A stretch of 64,000 nt of DNA from Paramarasmius palmivorus (GCA_037176845.1 JAYKXP010000029.1:248001-312000); one strand, 5' to 3'; positions 1 to 9,445 are shown, numbered from the stretch's first letter. Translations and numbers: made by a program. The notes: generated by a model from the sequence alone, not told the origin.

Positions 1-418
1 TATGTCCCACTTGCCAAGATGTACTGCAGCTCCACACATCCTGAATATAAAATATTCGCCAGGTATTCGAATGTTGCCTTTTGAAAGCTTTAGATTACCA
101 AGGTACGCTAAGGATTGAGTGTCCCAACTTCCACTGTCGGTTAGCAAAGACTTCCATGATCAGCGAAAGGATCGAACACGTACATAGTTACTTAGCATGC
201 AACTCCCGGCGAGAGTTCAAACCTTAAGAGCACGGATCATGTGAGAATCACAGCTACACAGACCCACAATACCACGGTCGACACCCGGGGACCCATGTAA
301 GACGAGATTCGAGCATCAGTGCGACGCGGATCCCTCTTCTGAGGAGTATATGATGACGCCCAACAAATTTGACTCGTAAGCTGCGGGCAATTGCTCGTCA
401 AGATCGACGTGTCTCTCG
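1..418. other. Flanking DNA left of the retrotransposon, no gene seen
   Basis: There is no open frame with coding character, no splice-site pattern and no repeat here. The next base begins the outer B repeat of the Ngaro-like element. Confidence 0.5.
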
Positions 419-512
419 ATAAGGACGTTGCTGAATGAGCACAGGAAAGGAAAGTGAAGATTGTGTCAATCCAATCTTCACACAGAAAGAACGGGTGTGC
501 CGGAGGCTGGCC
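419..512 (-). repeat. Ngaro-like split repeat B2
   Basis: This 94-bp direct repeat matches 846-939 base for base. It contains a perfect 10-bp-arm inverted repeat (454-463 with 472-481, 8-nt loop). In element orientation it is the outermost 3' piece. Confidence 0.85.
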
Positions 513-696
513 GGGAGGGCTCGGGCTGGGATGGGTGGGCCCGAAACAAGAATCAAACATGAATCAGACGTCCAACGGACGTCAGCACTGCCGGCCAAGC
601 CTGGGCGTCTCGGTATCCAAATGCTGAAGCTCAAGATTTAAAAGGAAACCAAACTGTGATACCTCAACGCCACGGAAATAGGGAACGGGTGGGTGG
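513..696. other. Spacer between B2 and A2 of the retrotransposon
   Basis: This is 184 bp of non-coding element sequence. A short stretch at about 622-636 recurs at about 976-990 just beyond B1, so the B repeat may originally have been longer and has partly diverged. Confidence 0.5.
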
Positions 697-844
697 GAAA
701 ACGAAAATGCGAAAGAAGTAGAGGAGGCAGCGAGGAGATGAGTGTCGAAGGCAAGACGCGCGTCAACCCGTCAGGTGTGCGCGCTCATCTCCTCGCACTT
801 TCCTTATCCTCTGATAAGCCTCCGCAGGCTCCGGCTTATCTCGG
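697..844 (-). repeat. Ngaro-like split repeat A2
   Basis: This 148-bp direct repeat matches 9473-9620 (offset 8776) with no difference that I could find. It carries two inverted repeats: 13-bp arms at 730-742 and 784-796, and 8-bp arms at 813-820 and 833-840. It is followed almost directly by B1. Confidence 0.87.
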
Positions 845-845
845 A

Positions 846-939
846 ATAAGGACGTTGCTGAATGAGCACAGGAAAGGAAAGTGAAGATTGTGTCAATCCA
901 ATCTTCACACAGAAAGAACGGGTGTGCCGGAGGCTGGCC
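846..939 (-). repeat. Ngaro-like split repeat B1
   Basis: This is the inner copy of the 94-bp B repeat, identical to 419-512, with the same 10-bp-arm hairpin at 881-908. It lies on the recombinase side of A2, as expected for B1 in a Ngaro element. Confidence 0.85.
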
Positions 940-1436
940 ACCCGCCCAGGAAAACAAGTATCGGAGGTAAGTGCTGAAGCTCAAGATCTCCCAGACTGAG
1001 CAAATGCTCCAACGTCGAGGAGAGGAAGCACTACCGAAGATACGAGACTCCCCAACAGAGCAGGGGCTCAGCAAAGATTGTTTGAAAAGTGATTAGTCCC
1101 TTGGTTCAACCTGCTATATCTAGCCGGAAATGATGTATTACGACTTGCGAATAATTTAGATTTAACATATGAAGGGAGGTCCATATGGTCCCCAAGTCAG
1201 CTCCTTGTCAAAGTGCCCAACGCACTATTCCCCGTTTTTACATGCCGAAAGTAAAACACCTGTTTTGGCTAATATAGCCCACCGAACATGATGAAAATGA
1301 TACACATGGCATTACAGATGTTGTACGACATACAAGTGAGGTGATAAACAGTGTAACGAGAAATACAGTAAAGTCCATAAAAGACCACAATAGTAAGCGG
1401 AGGCAGCTTGAGAATGTGACAATACATGTAAACGAA
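940..1436. other. Non-coding 3' region of the retrotransposon
   Basis: This stretch lies between B1 and the recombinase stop codon. No convincing coding frame is seen. It is probably the 3' untranslated part of the element. Confidence 0.45.
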
Positions 1437-3140
1437 TTATGTGGTAATGGTACGCCTAAGGAGGTTTGCAGAAGCGGCATCTAGCTGAGCAGAAGAAATA
1501 GAGAGAGACTTTTGGTAACGATCAATGATGTCCATCAGATTGTCCATGTCCTGCTTTCGGTAAGAATCAGCAGTGAATGCGGGAACGATATCCTTGACCT
1601 GGCGCCAATAGAGCAAAAATGCCAACGAAGTCCAACCACCTGTCTCGGCCACGATATGAGGAGGAACTCCTGCGAGAAGGAGTTCGACTGCACCACCAAT
1701 ACGGAAACTGTGGCCGAAAACATCGTCCAGTCCATCAGCCTTCCAGATCTCCCTGCAGGTGTCCATGAAGTCCTCCTTGGTCAGGACCGTAGGCTTGCCG
1801 TTGTCGTCGAAATACGAAAAGAAAGGGAAATCTGGTGGAATGTCCTTATTGACCTCAAGATGATTGTCAACACCCCATACTGGACATATACCATCGGGAT
1901 CCCCAGGACGAGAGGTAAGAATGATGGTACCACCTTTTTCGCGAGTTGATTTTGTCCAAGGAACAGTCAAGGCCCAAGTAATATAACCATGACGAGTGGT
2001 CTTGCGTATGCGAGGGTGGGATCTGGTAAAGTGGAAAAGCGGGTTGAATTTCTTGGCGGAAGGAACGGTCGTTTCCCCTGAACGACGGCAACCAAAACCA
2101 GTTGCCACAGCACAACCATATATTGCGGCACCTTTGGATGTAGCTGTATTGAGACCCGATTTCAGGGAAACATAGTACCTCCTTGTAACAGGTGCTCTGG
2201 GATCCCTCTGAAGGTGAACACCAGCTTTGTTAGCTGCCACACGAGCCAGCTTGATGATTTCTAGGTCACCGTTCCAGGTAGCTCCAGCCTGGATATGCCA
2301 AGCACGTAGTCCAGATAGCCAATTCTTGATTGTGCGACCGGACTTTTTCCCAAGATGACAACCAACGAATGCCGCGATAAGGGTAGCATCAGCTGGCATG
2401 CGTAATTCCTCGTCGATGTCGTTCTGATCACAGAACTCCATGAAGCGCAGGATACCAGCCCCATAGTTGGTCTCAGAATTCTCGGCAAAGCTAGACTGTT
2501 TAGCCTTCTGGGCCCACTCGAGAATCTTCTTAGGCCACTTCTCTGATTCTGCCTCTTTGGCTCTGCGAGAAAAGACCGTATCCCATTGGTAGAGGCGCTG
2601 GCCAGCTGGGACCTTGGGACGAAGGGGAGCGTCTGAGTAGGAAGATGACGAAGTGGGAGAAGGGGATGGTGCGAAGAAGCTTGATGCTGGCTTGGGGTTG
2701 AAACAGGAAGTTGTGAATGGTGTCGACAGAGCCGTTTGTGATGGGGCCGAGTCGCTGACTGAAGGATCAAAGAAAGGAGAGGATGCAAAGTGATATGTGG
2801 GACACTCCGGTGGTGTACGTCCAAGAGTAACAGAGTCAAATGATATTGGTGATGCACTGGACACGACGATCAGGATGGAGACCCAACGAAATGTAAACGT
2901 AAACGTACAAGCAGGACGTGATCTTGGGATCAGGTATGACAGCTGGCTCGGCTGCTGATTCGGGAAATAACGATAATGATAGTGGGCTAGAAGAATATCA
3001 GAACAAATGAAATGAGCCATTGAAGCTTCAACGTACGAGAAGAACAGTCCAGAAATGCTAGTTTGAGTTTCTTGAGGACGCGGAACCTCGGAACTCGCGC
3101 TGCTGCTAGCCGGCGCAGTATCAAAAACGGTATTAAACAT
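1437..3140 (-). CDS. Tyrosine recombinase of the Ngaro-like element
   Basis: This gene encodes the integrase-equivalent that would insert the element's circular DNA by phage-integrase-type chemistry. The catalytic set is visible. The first Arg lies in GCRRSGETT, the His and second Arg in GHSFRIGG, and the nucleophile Tyr in LLYWR, spaced as in DIRS/Ngaro recombinases. An N-terminal SAM-like helical part (about SNYGAGILRFMEFC onward) precedes the catalytic domain. The ATG chosen (3138-3140) overlaps the RNase H stop codon in the 8-nt string ATGTTTAA, giving 567 aa. The first 150 or so residues are low-complexity (Ser/Pro/Thr) and may hide an intron, because a GTACGT donor-like site lies near 3037. 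The open frame can be extended upstream to 3257, but that part shadows the RNase H frame. The frame is intact, so this copy could still make recombinase. Confidence 0.82.
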   Translation of the reverse strand: MFNTVFDTAPASSSASSEVPRPQETQTSISGLFFSYVEASMAHFICSDILLAHYHYRYFPNQQPSQLSYLIPRSRPACTFTFTFRWVSILIVVSSASPISFDSVTLGRTPPECPTYHFASSPFFDPSVSDSAPSQTALSTPFTTSCFNPKPASSFFAPSPSPTSSSSYSDAPLRPKVPAGQRLYQWDTVFSRRAKEAESEKWPKKILEWAQKAKQSSFAENSETNYGAGILRFMEFCDQNDIDEELRMPADATLIAAFVGCHLGKKSGRTIKNWLSGLRAWHIQAGATWNGDLEIIKLARVAANKAGVHLQRDPRAPVTRRYYVSLKSGLNTATSKGAAIYGCAVATGFGCRRSGETTVPSAKKFNPLFHFTRSHPRIRKTTRHGYITWALTVPWTKSTREKGGTIILTSRPGDPDGICPVWGVDNHLEVNKDIPPDFPFFSYFDDNGKPTVLTKEDFMDTCREIWKADGLDDVFGHSFRIGGAVELLLAGVPPHIVAETGGWTSLAFLLYWRQVKDIVPAFTADSYRKQDMDNLMDIIDRYQKSLSISSAQLDAASANLLRRTITT

Positions 3141-3771
3141 AAACGATGAATGCACGATATTCCTCAGGCAGAGGAAAACATTCGAGGAGCTTGAACAATG
3201 GGTCACCCAATGTTCCGCGTGAAATTGGGTCGGCCACATTATCCTTGGTGTTGACATAAGTCAATTCGAGGTCAAGAGAAGCAGAAGCAAGGGCTGCGTG
3301 CATGCGTCGTAAGGAGAGGTTGATGAATTTGTTGGGGCTACGGAATTTGGCGAAGGCACCGATAGTACCTTGATTGTCCGAGTGAATGAGGAGACGAGAG
3401 TTCTCATGGCCAAGTTTGACCAGAAAGTATAGAACGATTTCGATCGCTATAGTCTCCAGCCAACAGATATCCCGCCCTGCTAGGTGTGACTTCCAGTTGG
3501 GGATCAAACGATAAGCTGCCCACATGTGACCAATGACGATACCAATGCCCCAATCTGTGGAAGCATCCACGAAGATGCCCAGATCCTGCAAAGCAAGTTG
3601 GGGGCGTAGTTGTCTGAAGAAGCTGGGATTTGCCAGCTGATCCCGCCACCAAACCAAATCCGCGAGCATTTCTCGAGGTGGTTTACGTGCAGAGAACTCA
3701 TCTGGAAACGTGGCCGCAAAGTTGGAGATGGATGATAAGTATGTGCGACCTTCTTGGTAGACGAAAGCACA

Positions 3772-3778
3772 GTGGGTT
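3772..3778. repeat. Target-site duplication, left copy
   Basis: The 7-mer gtgggtt lies directly before the left inverted repeat and recurs directly after the right one (6426-6432). It belongs to the RT coding sequence of the host retrotransposon. Confidence 0.88.
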
Positions 3779-3925
3779 CACCTTTGTTTCCCGGGTAAAC
3801 AAACAAATCAGTTGGCGCGTTCGGGCGTGATCCGACAACTGATTTGTGTTTTTGTCCGTTAAAAGTGCATCCGCGGGTATTATCCGCCAGTACCGCCAAC
3901 ATTTCCGCCAGAGTTCACTGGCTTC
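3779..3925 (+). repeat. Left terminal inverted repeat of the DNA transposon
   Basis: This is inverted with respect to 6279-6425. It contains a hairpin-forming sequence with 12-bp arms (ACAAATCAGTTG and its complement) separated by a GC-rich loop of about 21 nt. Confidence 0.87.
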
Positions 3926-4973
3926 AGAAACTTTTCCTAAGTGGGCGCTTCTGCAACGCTCAAGCGCCAGCTATGTCAGGCCTTCCTTTTACGGAAAATT
4001 CCAACATCACGCCATTACGCTCAATTTTTTTCTTCCAGTCACCATCAGCGTCAACAACCTGGCCGCTCAATATTTTCCTCGTATTTTCCCCTCCTAGTTC
4101 GAGTCACCTTCTGTTTTTAGGTTTACCAACAAGGCTGATACTCTCTTTTTCATTAGGTTTCGCATCTTCAAGGCACACATGCTCCCCTCTAGGGTTTCTC
4201 TCAAGATCGGACAGTCTCAACCGAAATAATGGCATTGGGTCTGAATGAAGACATAGCCTTGGGAGCTCAGTGCTCGGCACTCAGTATGGAATTGGGTTTC
4301 GAAGGTGCGTGACGGTCAAGTCCAAAAGCATTGAGGATACTGAAAACTCCCTCACAGTTTGATCACTGATCCAATCGTGACCCGCAAACATCTAACTAGG
4401 TATCACCTGTCGAAAAATGCTGTGTAATTCATCATGCCAGTGGACAGGCCCACGACGTTGCGCATACTCGACTCCCCGGGAATACGCAGATCGTGCAAAA
4501 CTTGTCCGCATGATGGTTCATTCGTCCAAACTCGACCTCGGCTCATTTGTTCTGCGGCTCGGCGCATCTGACATGCCAGTGACGAAGAAAGGAGCTACGG
4601 TGATCCAGCAGAACACACGCAGGTGCTTGGTGTATCCACCTGCCGATATACAGTAGATGTGTAGTTATAATAGGAATACCTCGGGAATACCTTGTCCACC
4701 TTATCATGTGAATACACATTAATTTTTCTCACTGCAATCATTGTGGAATAGACACCATTGAGATGTCAGAGGATCAAAAGTTCGATCGTAGTCCGAGACG
4801 AGTACTCGTTAACACGCTAGCGCTTAACCTAACAAGCTTAAGCGCTTGGAGCATCCCAAAATTATCTCGTTCTCTATCTTCTTCAGGTAATCGAATCACC
4901 TCCAAAACATAGATATGAAGTCTCGATAGCATTCAAAACCGGATACTGAATTTTGGGGTCAAACGGACTGAAA
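3926..4973. other. Non-coding left interior of the DNA transposon
   Basis: This is about 1 kb between the inverted repeat and the passenger gene. It is AT-rich in places and I see no supported gene. It may hold the passenger gene's promoter. Confidence 0.4.
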
Positions 4974-5867
4974 ATGAAAAAGTCAGACAATCGACCCTTT
5001 AATCCATATTCCGTTCATGATTTACCACGCATGTACAAGATAACTTCCATGCCGCGGGTCAGACTCTACTGCACCAAGTCGGAAATTCGCGAGGCCAACC
5101 GCCAAAAGAGTGCCAAGTCATATGAAAAGTATGTTCTTTCCTTGTACTCTCGTTTACATGCTCATGTTCACATCTACTATAGACATAGAGCCGAGATCAG
5201 CAAGCGGCGTAAGGTCGTGTAAGCCCCATCCCTGCTCAATCCAAGCTCAATCCGAATACATCTTGGATTAACACCTGGTATTACACAGGAGAGATCTGAA
5301 GAAAGCAACGGTTCATCAAAAGAGTAGATTGAAGAGGCACGGGGAAAATGTAGAAAGAGACGGCGACGTGAGCAACAGGGTAAAGGAGAAAAAGTACGTA
5401 GGCTGAGCCAGTCGGTGTTTCGTCAGATCACTTACAGTGAGTTATCTATACCTATTAGGCCTGAACTGCCTGTATGGATCCAGAAGTTACGCTTCATCGA
5501 GCGCAAAGTCGAAGCTCTTCATGAAGAATACAAGACCAGGAACCACAAAGAATTCCTCGACGCCATCTATCACAAACATGTCACCTCTAGAAAGTCAAGA
5601 CCTGTGGAAGGAGCCTCCTATGGGGGGCTACTGCTGGAGACACATGACACATTTGAACGGATTGCGAGAAGTTGCGGCCGTCTTCATGATATGGTTTGGA
5701 ATGCATATGGTGCTCATAGCGAGGCTTTTTCCCGTGTTAAGGAGTTCACCGATGACCTTCGTGTATACTACATCTCAAATCTCAGTGAGATGGTGTGTCA
5801 TGACATGCTTGGGTTGAATGATCTTATTGAAGCTTGGGGAAGACGTCGTCTACCATATCAGAAATGA
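4974..5867 (+). CDS. Passenger gene in the DNA transposon, unknown function
   Basis: Four exons fit one frame exactly: 4974-5128, 5183-5218, 5289-5393 and 5438-5867, giving 241 aa. The introns (54, 70 and 44 nt) have donors GTATGT, GTAAGC and GTACGT and clear AG acceptors. The middle is very basic, with an SYEKHRAEISKRRK stretch. Similar repeated basic motifs occur, as far as I recall, in uncharacterised agaricomycete proteins found in repeat-rich DNA. The C-terminal part is predicted alpha-helical (FIERKVEALHEEY to WGRRRLPYQ). No catalytic motif, signal peptide or membrane segment is visible. It is not a recognisable transposase. It could be a captured host gene fragment or an accessory DNA-binding protein of the element. 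An in-frame TTG at 4953 is not a likely start. Confidence 0.55.
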
Positions 5868-6278
5868 TGTTCAAAATATAGTATATTAGTTGTCGTTGTC
5901 ATAATGGAGTACTATACAGCTTTTGAGTTACTGGGTCTGTAAAAACAGAAGAATAGTTCAGTAATGTGGTACTGGAAAGGAAGAGGAGACGCACCTTGAT
6001 CCTGAGCAATGGCTGCTGGACTCCATCCCTTCTGACCATCCACAAAAACATCCTCCCTATAAATAACAGTTGAACTGGAGGAAGAGATGGGGACTTCCGA
6101 GTCTTCCTTTTGTTTGCAAGGACACCAGAGGGTGAACTAGTGTTGACGATGACGGTGACGACGACGACGACAAAGGGGATGATGCTGAGTCATTCAAGAG
6201 CCGATGCTGAGCAAGCATCAAAAAGCTGTTGAAGGGGCGCTAGAGTGAGCGAGGAGCGCCCACTCAGAAAAAAATACC
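5868..6278. other. Non-coding right interior of the DNA transposon
   Basis: This is the 3' side of the passenger gene. It includes a short simple-sequence run of GACGA-type triplets at about 6140-6175. No gene is seen. Confidence 0.4.
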
Positions 6279-6425
6279 GAAGCCAGCGAACTCTGGCGGA
6301 AATGTTGGCGGTACTGGCGGATAATACCCGCGGATGCACTTTACACGGACAAAAACACAAATCAGTTGTCGGATCACGCCCGAACGCGCCAACTGATTTG
6401 TTTGTTTACCCGGGAAACAAAGGTG
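6279..6425 (-). repeat. Right terminal inverted repeat of the DNA transposon
   Basis: This is the reverse complement of 3779-3925 with about three mismatches. It contains the same 12-bp-arm hairpin and is followed by the second copy of the 7-bp target duplication. Confidence 0.87.
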
Positions 6426-6432
6426 GTGGGTT
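6426..6432. repeat. Target-site duplication, right copy
   Basis: This is the 7-mer gtgggtt, identical to 3772-3778 and in RT coding sequence. Confidence 0.88.
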
Positions 6433-7173
6433 AAGGTGCCATGGATTGATTCAACTGACTGAACTCTGCATCGAGAGTCCGAGTACGCATCAATAAAGGC
6501 TCGAACTCTGTTATGATACTTGAGCCGCTTCTCCTCCGGCAGGGAGACCTGCTTCAATGGAAGATTCCAGAGAAAGCCAATGAACGTGGTGACCCAGACG
6601 AACATGGCGTCGCCTTTTGTTCGATGTAGCGGAACACAGAGGTCAGCAATCAATGCAAGCATTGACTCCTTGTCGTATGCATAGACGAACTCAACGTTGG
6701 AGTTGAGAGGTGAGACCGCGGTCAATGAAGGGGAAGGATCTGGAGAAGAGGAAGGTGATATGATAGGTGGGTGCTGGCGAGTGCTAATAGGGGTTCGGCT
6801 GGTATTGATGTCATCTTCATACTTGTGGACTGGCCCAACGTCTCTGGCTAGCCAAATGCTGACCATTGCATTAGCGATCATGCCGGAATTGCTGCTCGCC
6901 GATGCGAGACCAAAGGGATGACAATGATCCACGTAAAATTCACCATCACGGCCTTGAAAAACGATCCATGGCTTGTGATGTGGAAGTACGGGGCATGTCC
7001 GGTGGAATTTTTCAATGTCCACCGTGCATGCTTGGAGACCTGGGGGTGCCTCGGCCACCTAACAGAGAGACGAGTAAGCAACATGCTACGATGCGAGGTG
7101 TGATGACGCTATGAAGGAACAATGCCACCAAAAGTACCATGGCAACATAAACACAACGGTGTGAACGAAAGAA

Positions 7174-7420
7174 GGTGTAACGACACCAACGCGACAGCGT
7201 AAACGAAAAAGGGTGTAGCAATGCCAGTGCAACAACGTAAAAGAGAAGAGGTGTAACGACACCAACGCAACAGCGTAAACGAAGAAGGGTGTAATGACAC
7301 CAACGCAGCAATGTAACGGAGAAGAGGTGTAACGACACCCATGCGACGGCATGAACGAGAAAAGGTGTAACGACACCCACGCGACGGCGTGAACGAGAGG
7401 GTGTAATAACACCACAGGCA
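7174..7420. repeat. Minisatellite of about 39-bp units inside the RT intron
   Basis: There are about six imperfect tandem copies with period near 39 bp. Each starts with a variant of GGTGTAACGACACC and ends in a CGTAAACGARAAG-like tract. The array lies wholly within the retrotransposon intron 7059-7491. Open frames across it on the minus strand are repetitive by-products. Confidence 0.75.
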
Positions 7421-8056
7421 TGAATCCATAGATTGAACGAGAAAACGCAAGATGATCTGAAAAATTAGGAAAACAGAAAAGAGAGACTCACCGTCTTAGC
7501 GAACATGCGAGCTGTATCAAAATGAGTTGGAAAGTCATCCCTCTCCACGTGAGAGTTCACGGCCACCTGTACCAGATCATCCTTGGATAGATTGCGACAG
7601 ACTCGCAACTTCGGCTCAAGGTCAGGACCTCGGTCATGCTCCGCCACGATAAGGGGTGACACGACCACAGGCCCACGAAGGATCTCCTCCACCCTTGCCA
7701 AGGTGAAAGGACCTGAAATTCGGCCAGCCGCCAACTCTTCTTGAACATACTCGTCAACTGCATGAATGTGTTTGGTGACGGAATCGTGGTTCTTCATGAC
7801 GACAGTTTGGGTGATCTCCGGCATTGAGCCAATAGGGAAACCAAAGGTAAGGTTGTTGATAAGGAGAGGAAAGGAAGAGGAAAGATTAAGGTGGTCGAGG
7901 TGTCTCTGGAAAGCTTGTGGATCATAAGGGGTTTGAATGCGCGTATAAATTTCGTTGTCGGCTGGAGAGGTGCAGGGGAAGGTGCGAGGATGAATGGAGA
8001 GAGTGAAATCATGGTACTCTAGGCCGGCTTTTGAAGACTTGAAGCTGTTGTCCAGC

Positions 8057-9445
8057 TTAGTTGGCATCGGCAGGTCGAGCTCGGCATGTCCAAGAGAGTG
8101 CATGGTGGGAGGTGAATCCGCAGAAGGAACAGATGTGTGCTCGCTTGCAACGTGAGCACCTTCCTTCGCCTCGTTTATGCCCTGAGACATTGAAATTGAT
8201 GCATATTGTCTTTCCGGCGTGGGCGCCCTTTGGAGCGATGAGCTCGCCACCTTCGACGGAGGCCCAAAGTGACGGTTTGTCTTCAGGGTGTGAACGGATC
8301 CCGTGTCCTCGTTCTGAACATACGAGGCAGTGATGCGCCGAGGAGTTCGCCGCACTGCCACCCTGAAAGGGCTGCTGGTAAGGAGTGTAGCGGCCGTTGG
8401 AAGCCTTGGGACGCCGTTGGGAAGCCTGAGAATGAGATGAGGAGGTGTGGGATGAGGAAGGATGGAAGGAGGGGTTGGAAGGTGTAGAAAAGGTGGTACG
8501 AATCCCTTCGACGGCCATGTGAGCGGTACGGCAGGTTTCCAAAATGGTATGGTATTGGTTGATGTCGAAAGCAACCGGATCCCTGCTGAAACGAATCATA
8601 CGAAGTTCGAACTCCTTCTTCTTCCAGAAAGGATACAGTTCTTCGGCGTCCTTCTGAACTACAAAGAACGCGAAATGCTGCTCCGCCCACCTAGCCTGTT
8701 TCCCTGTTTTACCATCCGGGTCCATCTCCTGGAGGAGTCGCGTGTAGTTGGCAGAGGCCCGTACGTACTGCTGGTAGGAAATGCCGTCCATTGGGTCGTT
8801 CTTGGGGATCTTCAACTCCTTACAGATCCAGTCAAGACTGAGAACTGAAACTTTGGTATTGTCCAATGTGGTTTTCTTGACAACAGGAATCTGCGTCTCG
8901 CGTTCAAGGAAGATCTTGAGGTTGGTATCGGTGAGTAGGGAAAGGGGAAGCTTGTCGACGAGATGGAGACGCTTGAGCTCCTTGGGAATAGTGATGGTCG
9001 AAATGTGCTGGACTTGATAAGGTTTTTCGACTATCCGGGGTGCATATACCTCCTCGGAACCGGTTTGAGGCATATCTCCGCCCTTGTCCTTCGAACCTAT
9101 CCACTTCTCGACCCTAGCCAGGACCGTATCTGACATATAAATCTTCAACCTCTCAAATAAACTCTTCGACTCAACAATCTGACCCCATTCTTCACTGGTG
9201 ATGTCCACGTACGAGGCGACCGGTGAACCTGCAGGTTTTGTCGGGTCCCTGGCGTGTTCCAGCGTCTTCCTTCTTCTGGCTGAATTCTCCTCACGTATCC
9301 TGGCATTCATCTCGAACTTTTCTCTCAAAGAGAGAGATTTAATGAATGTAATAGCTGCCTCGTCGCTATGAGTCCGTCGTTGACGATCCGGGTCCTTCAT
9401 CGAGGTCGTGCGTTCCATGAGGTCTTGTAAATCATGTTGAGACAT
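8057..9445 (-). CDS. Gag-like protein of the Ngaro-like element
   Basis: This is a 462-aa protein and the first gene of the element, starting about 28 bp inside the A1 repeat. Gag would package element RNA. The N-terminal 300 residues are charged and helical (for example FERLKIYMSDTVLARVEKWI). A Ser/His-rich linker follows (about 320-345). The C-terminus is Cys/His-rich: CLVCSERGHGIRSH, then CSRCKRAHICSFCGF and HHALSWTC. This is a zinc-knuckle-like arrangement seen in fungal DIRS/Ngaro Gag proteins, not a classical CCHC box. The end overlaps the RT frame by up to about 500 bp in another phase. The frame is intact. Confidence 0.75.
   Translation of the reverse strand: MSQHDLQDLMERTTSMKDPDRQRRTHSDEAAITFIKSLSLREKFEMNARIREENSARRRKTLEHARDPTKPAGSPVASYVDITSEEWGQIVESKSLFERLKIYMSDTVLARVEKWIGSKDKGGDMPQTGSEEVYAPRIVEKPYQVQHISTITIPKELKRLHLVDKLPLSLLTDTNLKIFLERETQIPVVKKTTLDNTKVSVLSLDWICKELKIPKNDPMDGISYQQYVRASANYTRLLQEMDPDGKTGKQARWAEQHFAFFVVQKDAEELYPFWKKKEFELRMIRFSRDPVAFDINQYHTILETCRTAHMAVEGIRTTFSTPSNPSFHPSSSHTSSSHSQASQRRPKASNGRYTPYQQPFQGGSAANSSAHHCLVCSERGHGIRSHPEDKPSLWASVEGGELIAPKGAHAGKTICINFNVSGHKRGEGRCSRCKRAHICSFCGFTSHHALSWTCRARPADAN

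Larger units (their letters stand above)
3779..6425. mobile_element. DNA transposon with 147-bp inverted repeats and a passenger gene
   Basis: This 2647-bp element begins CACCTTTG and ends CAAAGGTG. Its inverted repeats (3779-3925 and 6279-6425) differ at about three positions in 147 bp, with weaker similarity for some 45 bp more. It is flanked by a 7-bp direct duplication. No DDE transposase is recognisable inside, so it is probably non-autonomous and moved by an enzyme encoded elsewhere. It carries one spliced gene (4974-5867). Long inverted repeats recall Mutator-like elements, but those make 9-11 bp duplications. The 7-bp duplication does not fit hAT (8), CACTA (2-3), or Harbinger (3) either, so I leave the superfamily open. 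Confidence 0.85.
3133..8190 (-). pseudogene. Reverse transcriptase-RNase H gene, split by a DNA transposon
   Basis: This is the polyprotein that would copy element RNA to DNA. The parts, in reading order, are: an N-terminal piece from about 8190 to 7492; an intron at 7059-7491 (GTGAGT donor, TTAG acceptor, 433 nt); RT palm motifs from 7058 to 6426, including YEDD in VHKYEDDINTS; and, beyond the insertion, 3778-3133. That last part holds the RT thumb and RNase H with all four acidic residues: VDAS, WLETIA, HSDNQG and DNVADP. The insert at 3779-6425 sits between HGTLTH and CAFVYQEG. The 7-bp duplication means the reading frame is continuous across the two flanks. Without the insert the frame appears undamaged, so the disruption is recent. 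The start is uncertain, because the frame is open back to 8574 inside gag and may be reached by frameshift or reinitiation. Confidence 0.82.

Noticed and set aside
2261..2857. 198-codon minus-strand ORF overlapping the recombinase
   Set aside because: It is another frame of the recombinase gene, with His/Leu/Ser-rich composition and no domain.
4953..4973. Seven-codon extension of the transposon passenger gene
   Set aside because: It would start at TTG; the in-frame ATG at 4974 is preferred for a eukaryotic mRNA.
7012..7450. Three minus-strand ORFs of 111-122 codons with repeating VVTPFL-like words
   Set aside because: They arise from the 39-bp minisatellite being open in all minus frames and lie inside the retrotransposon intron.
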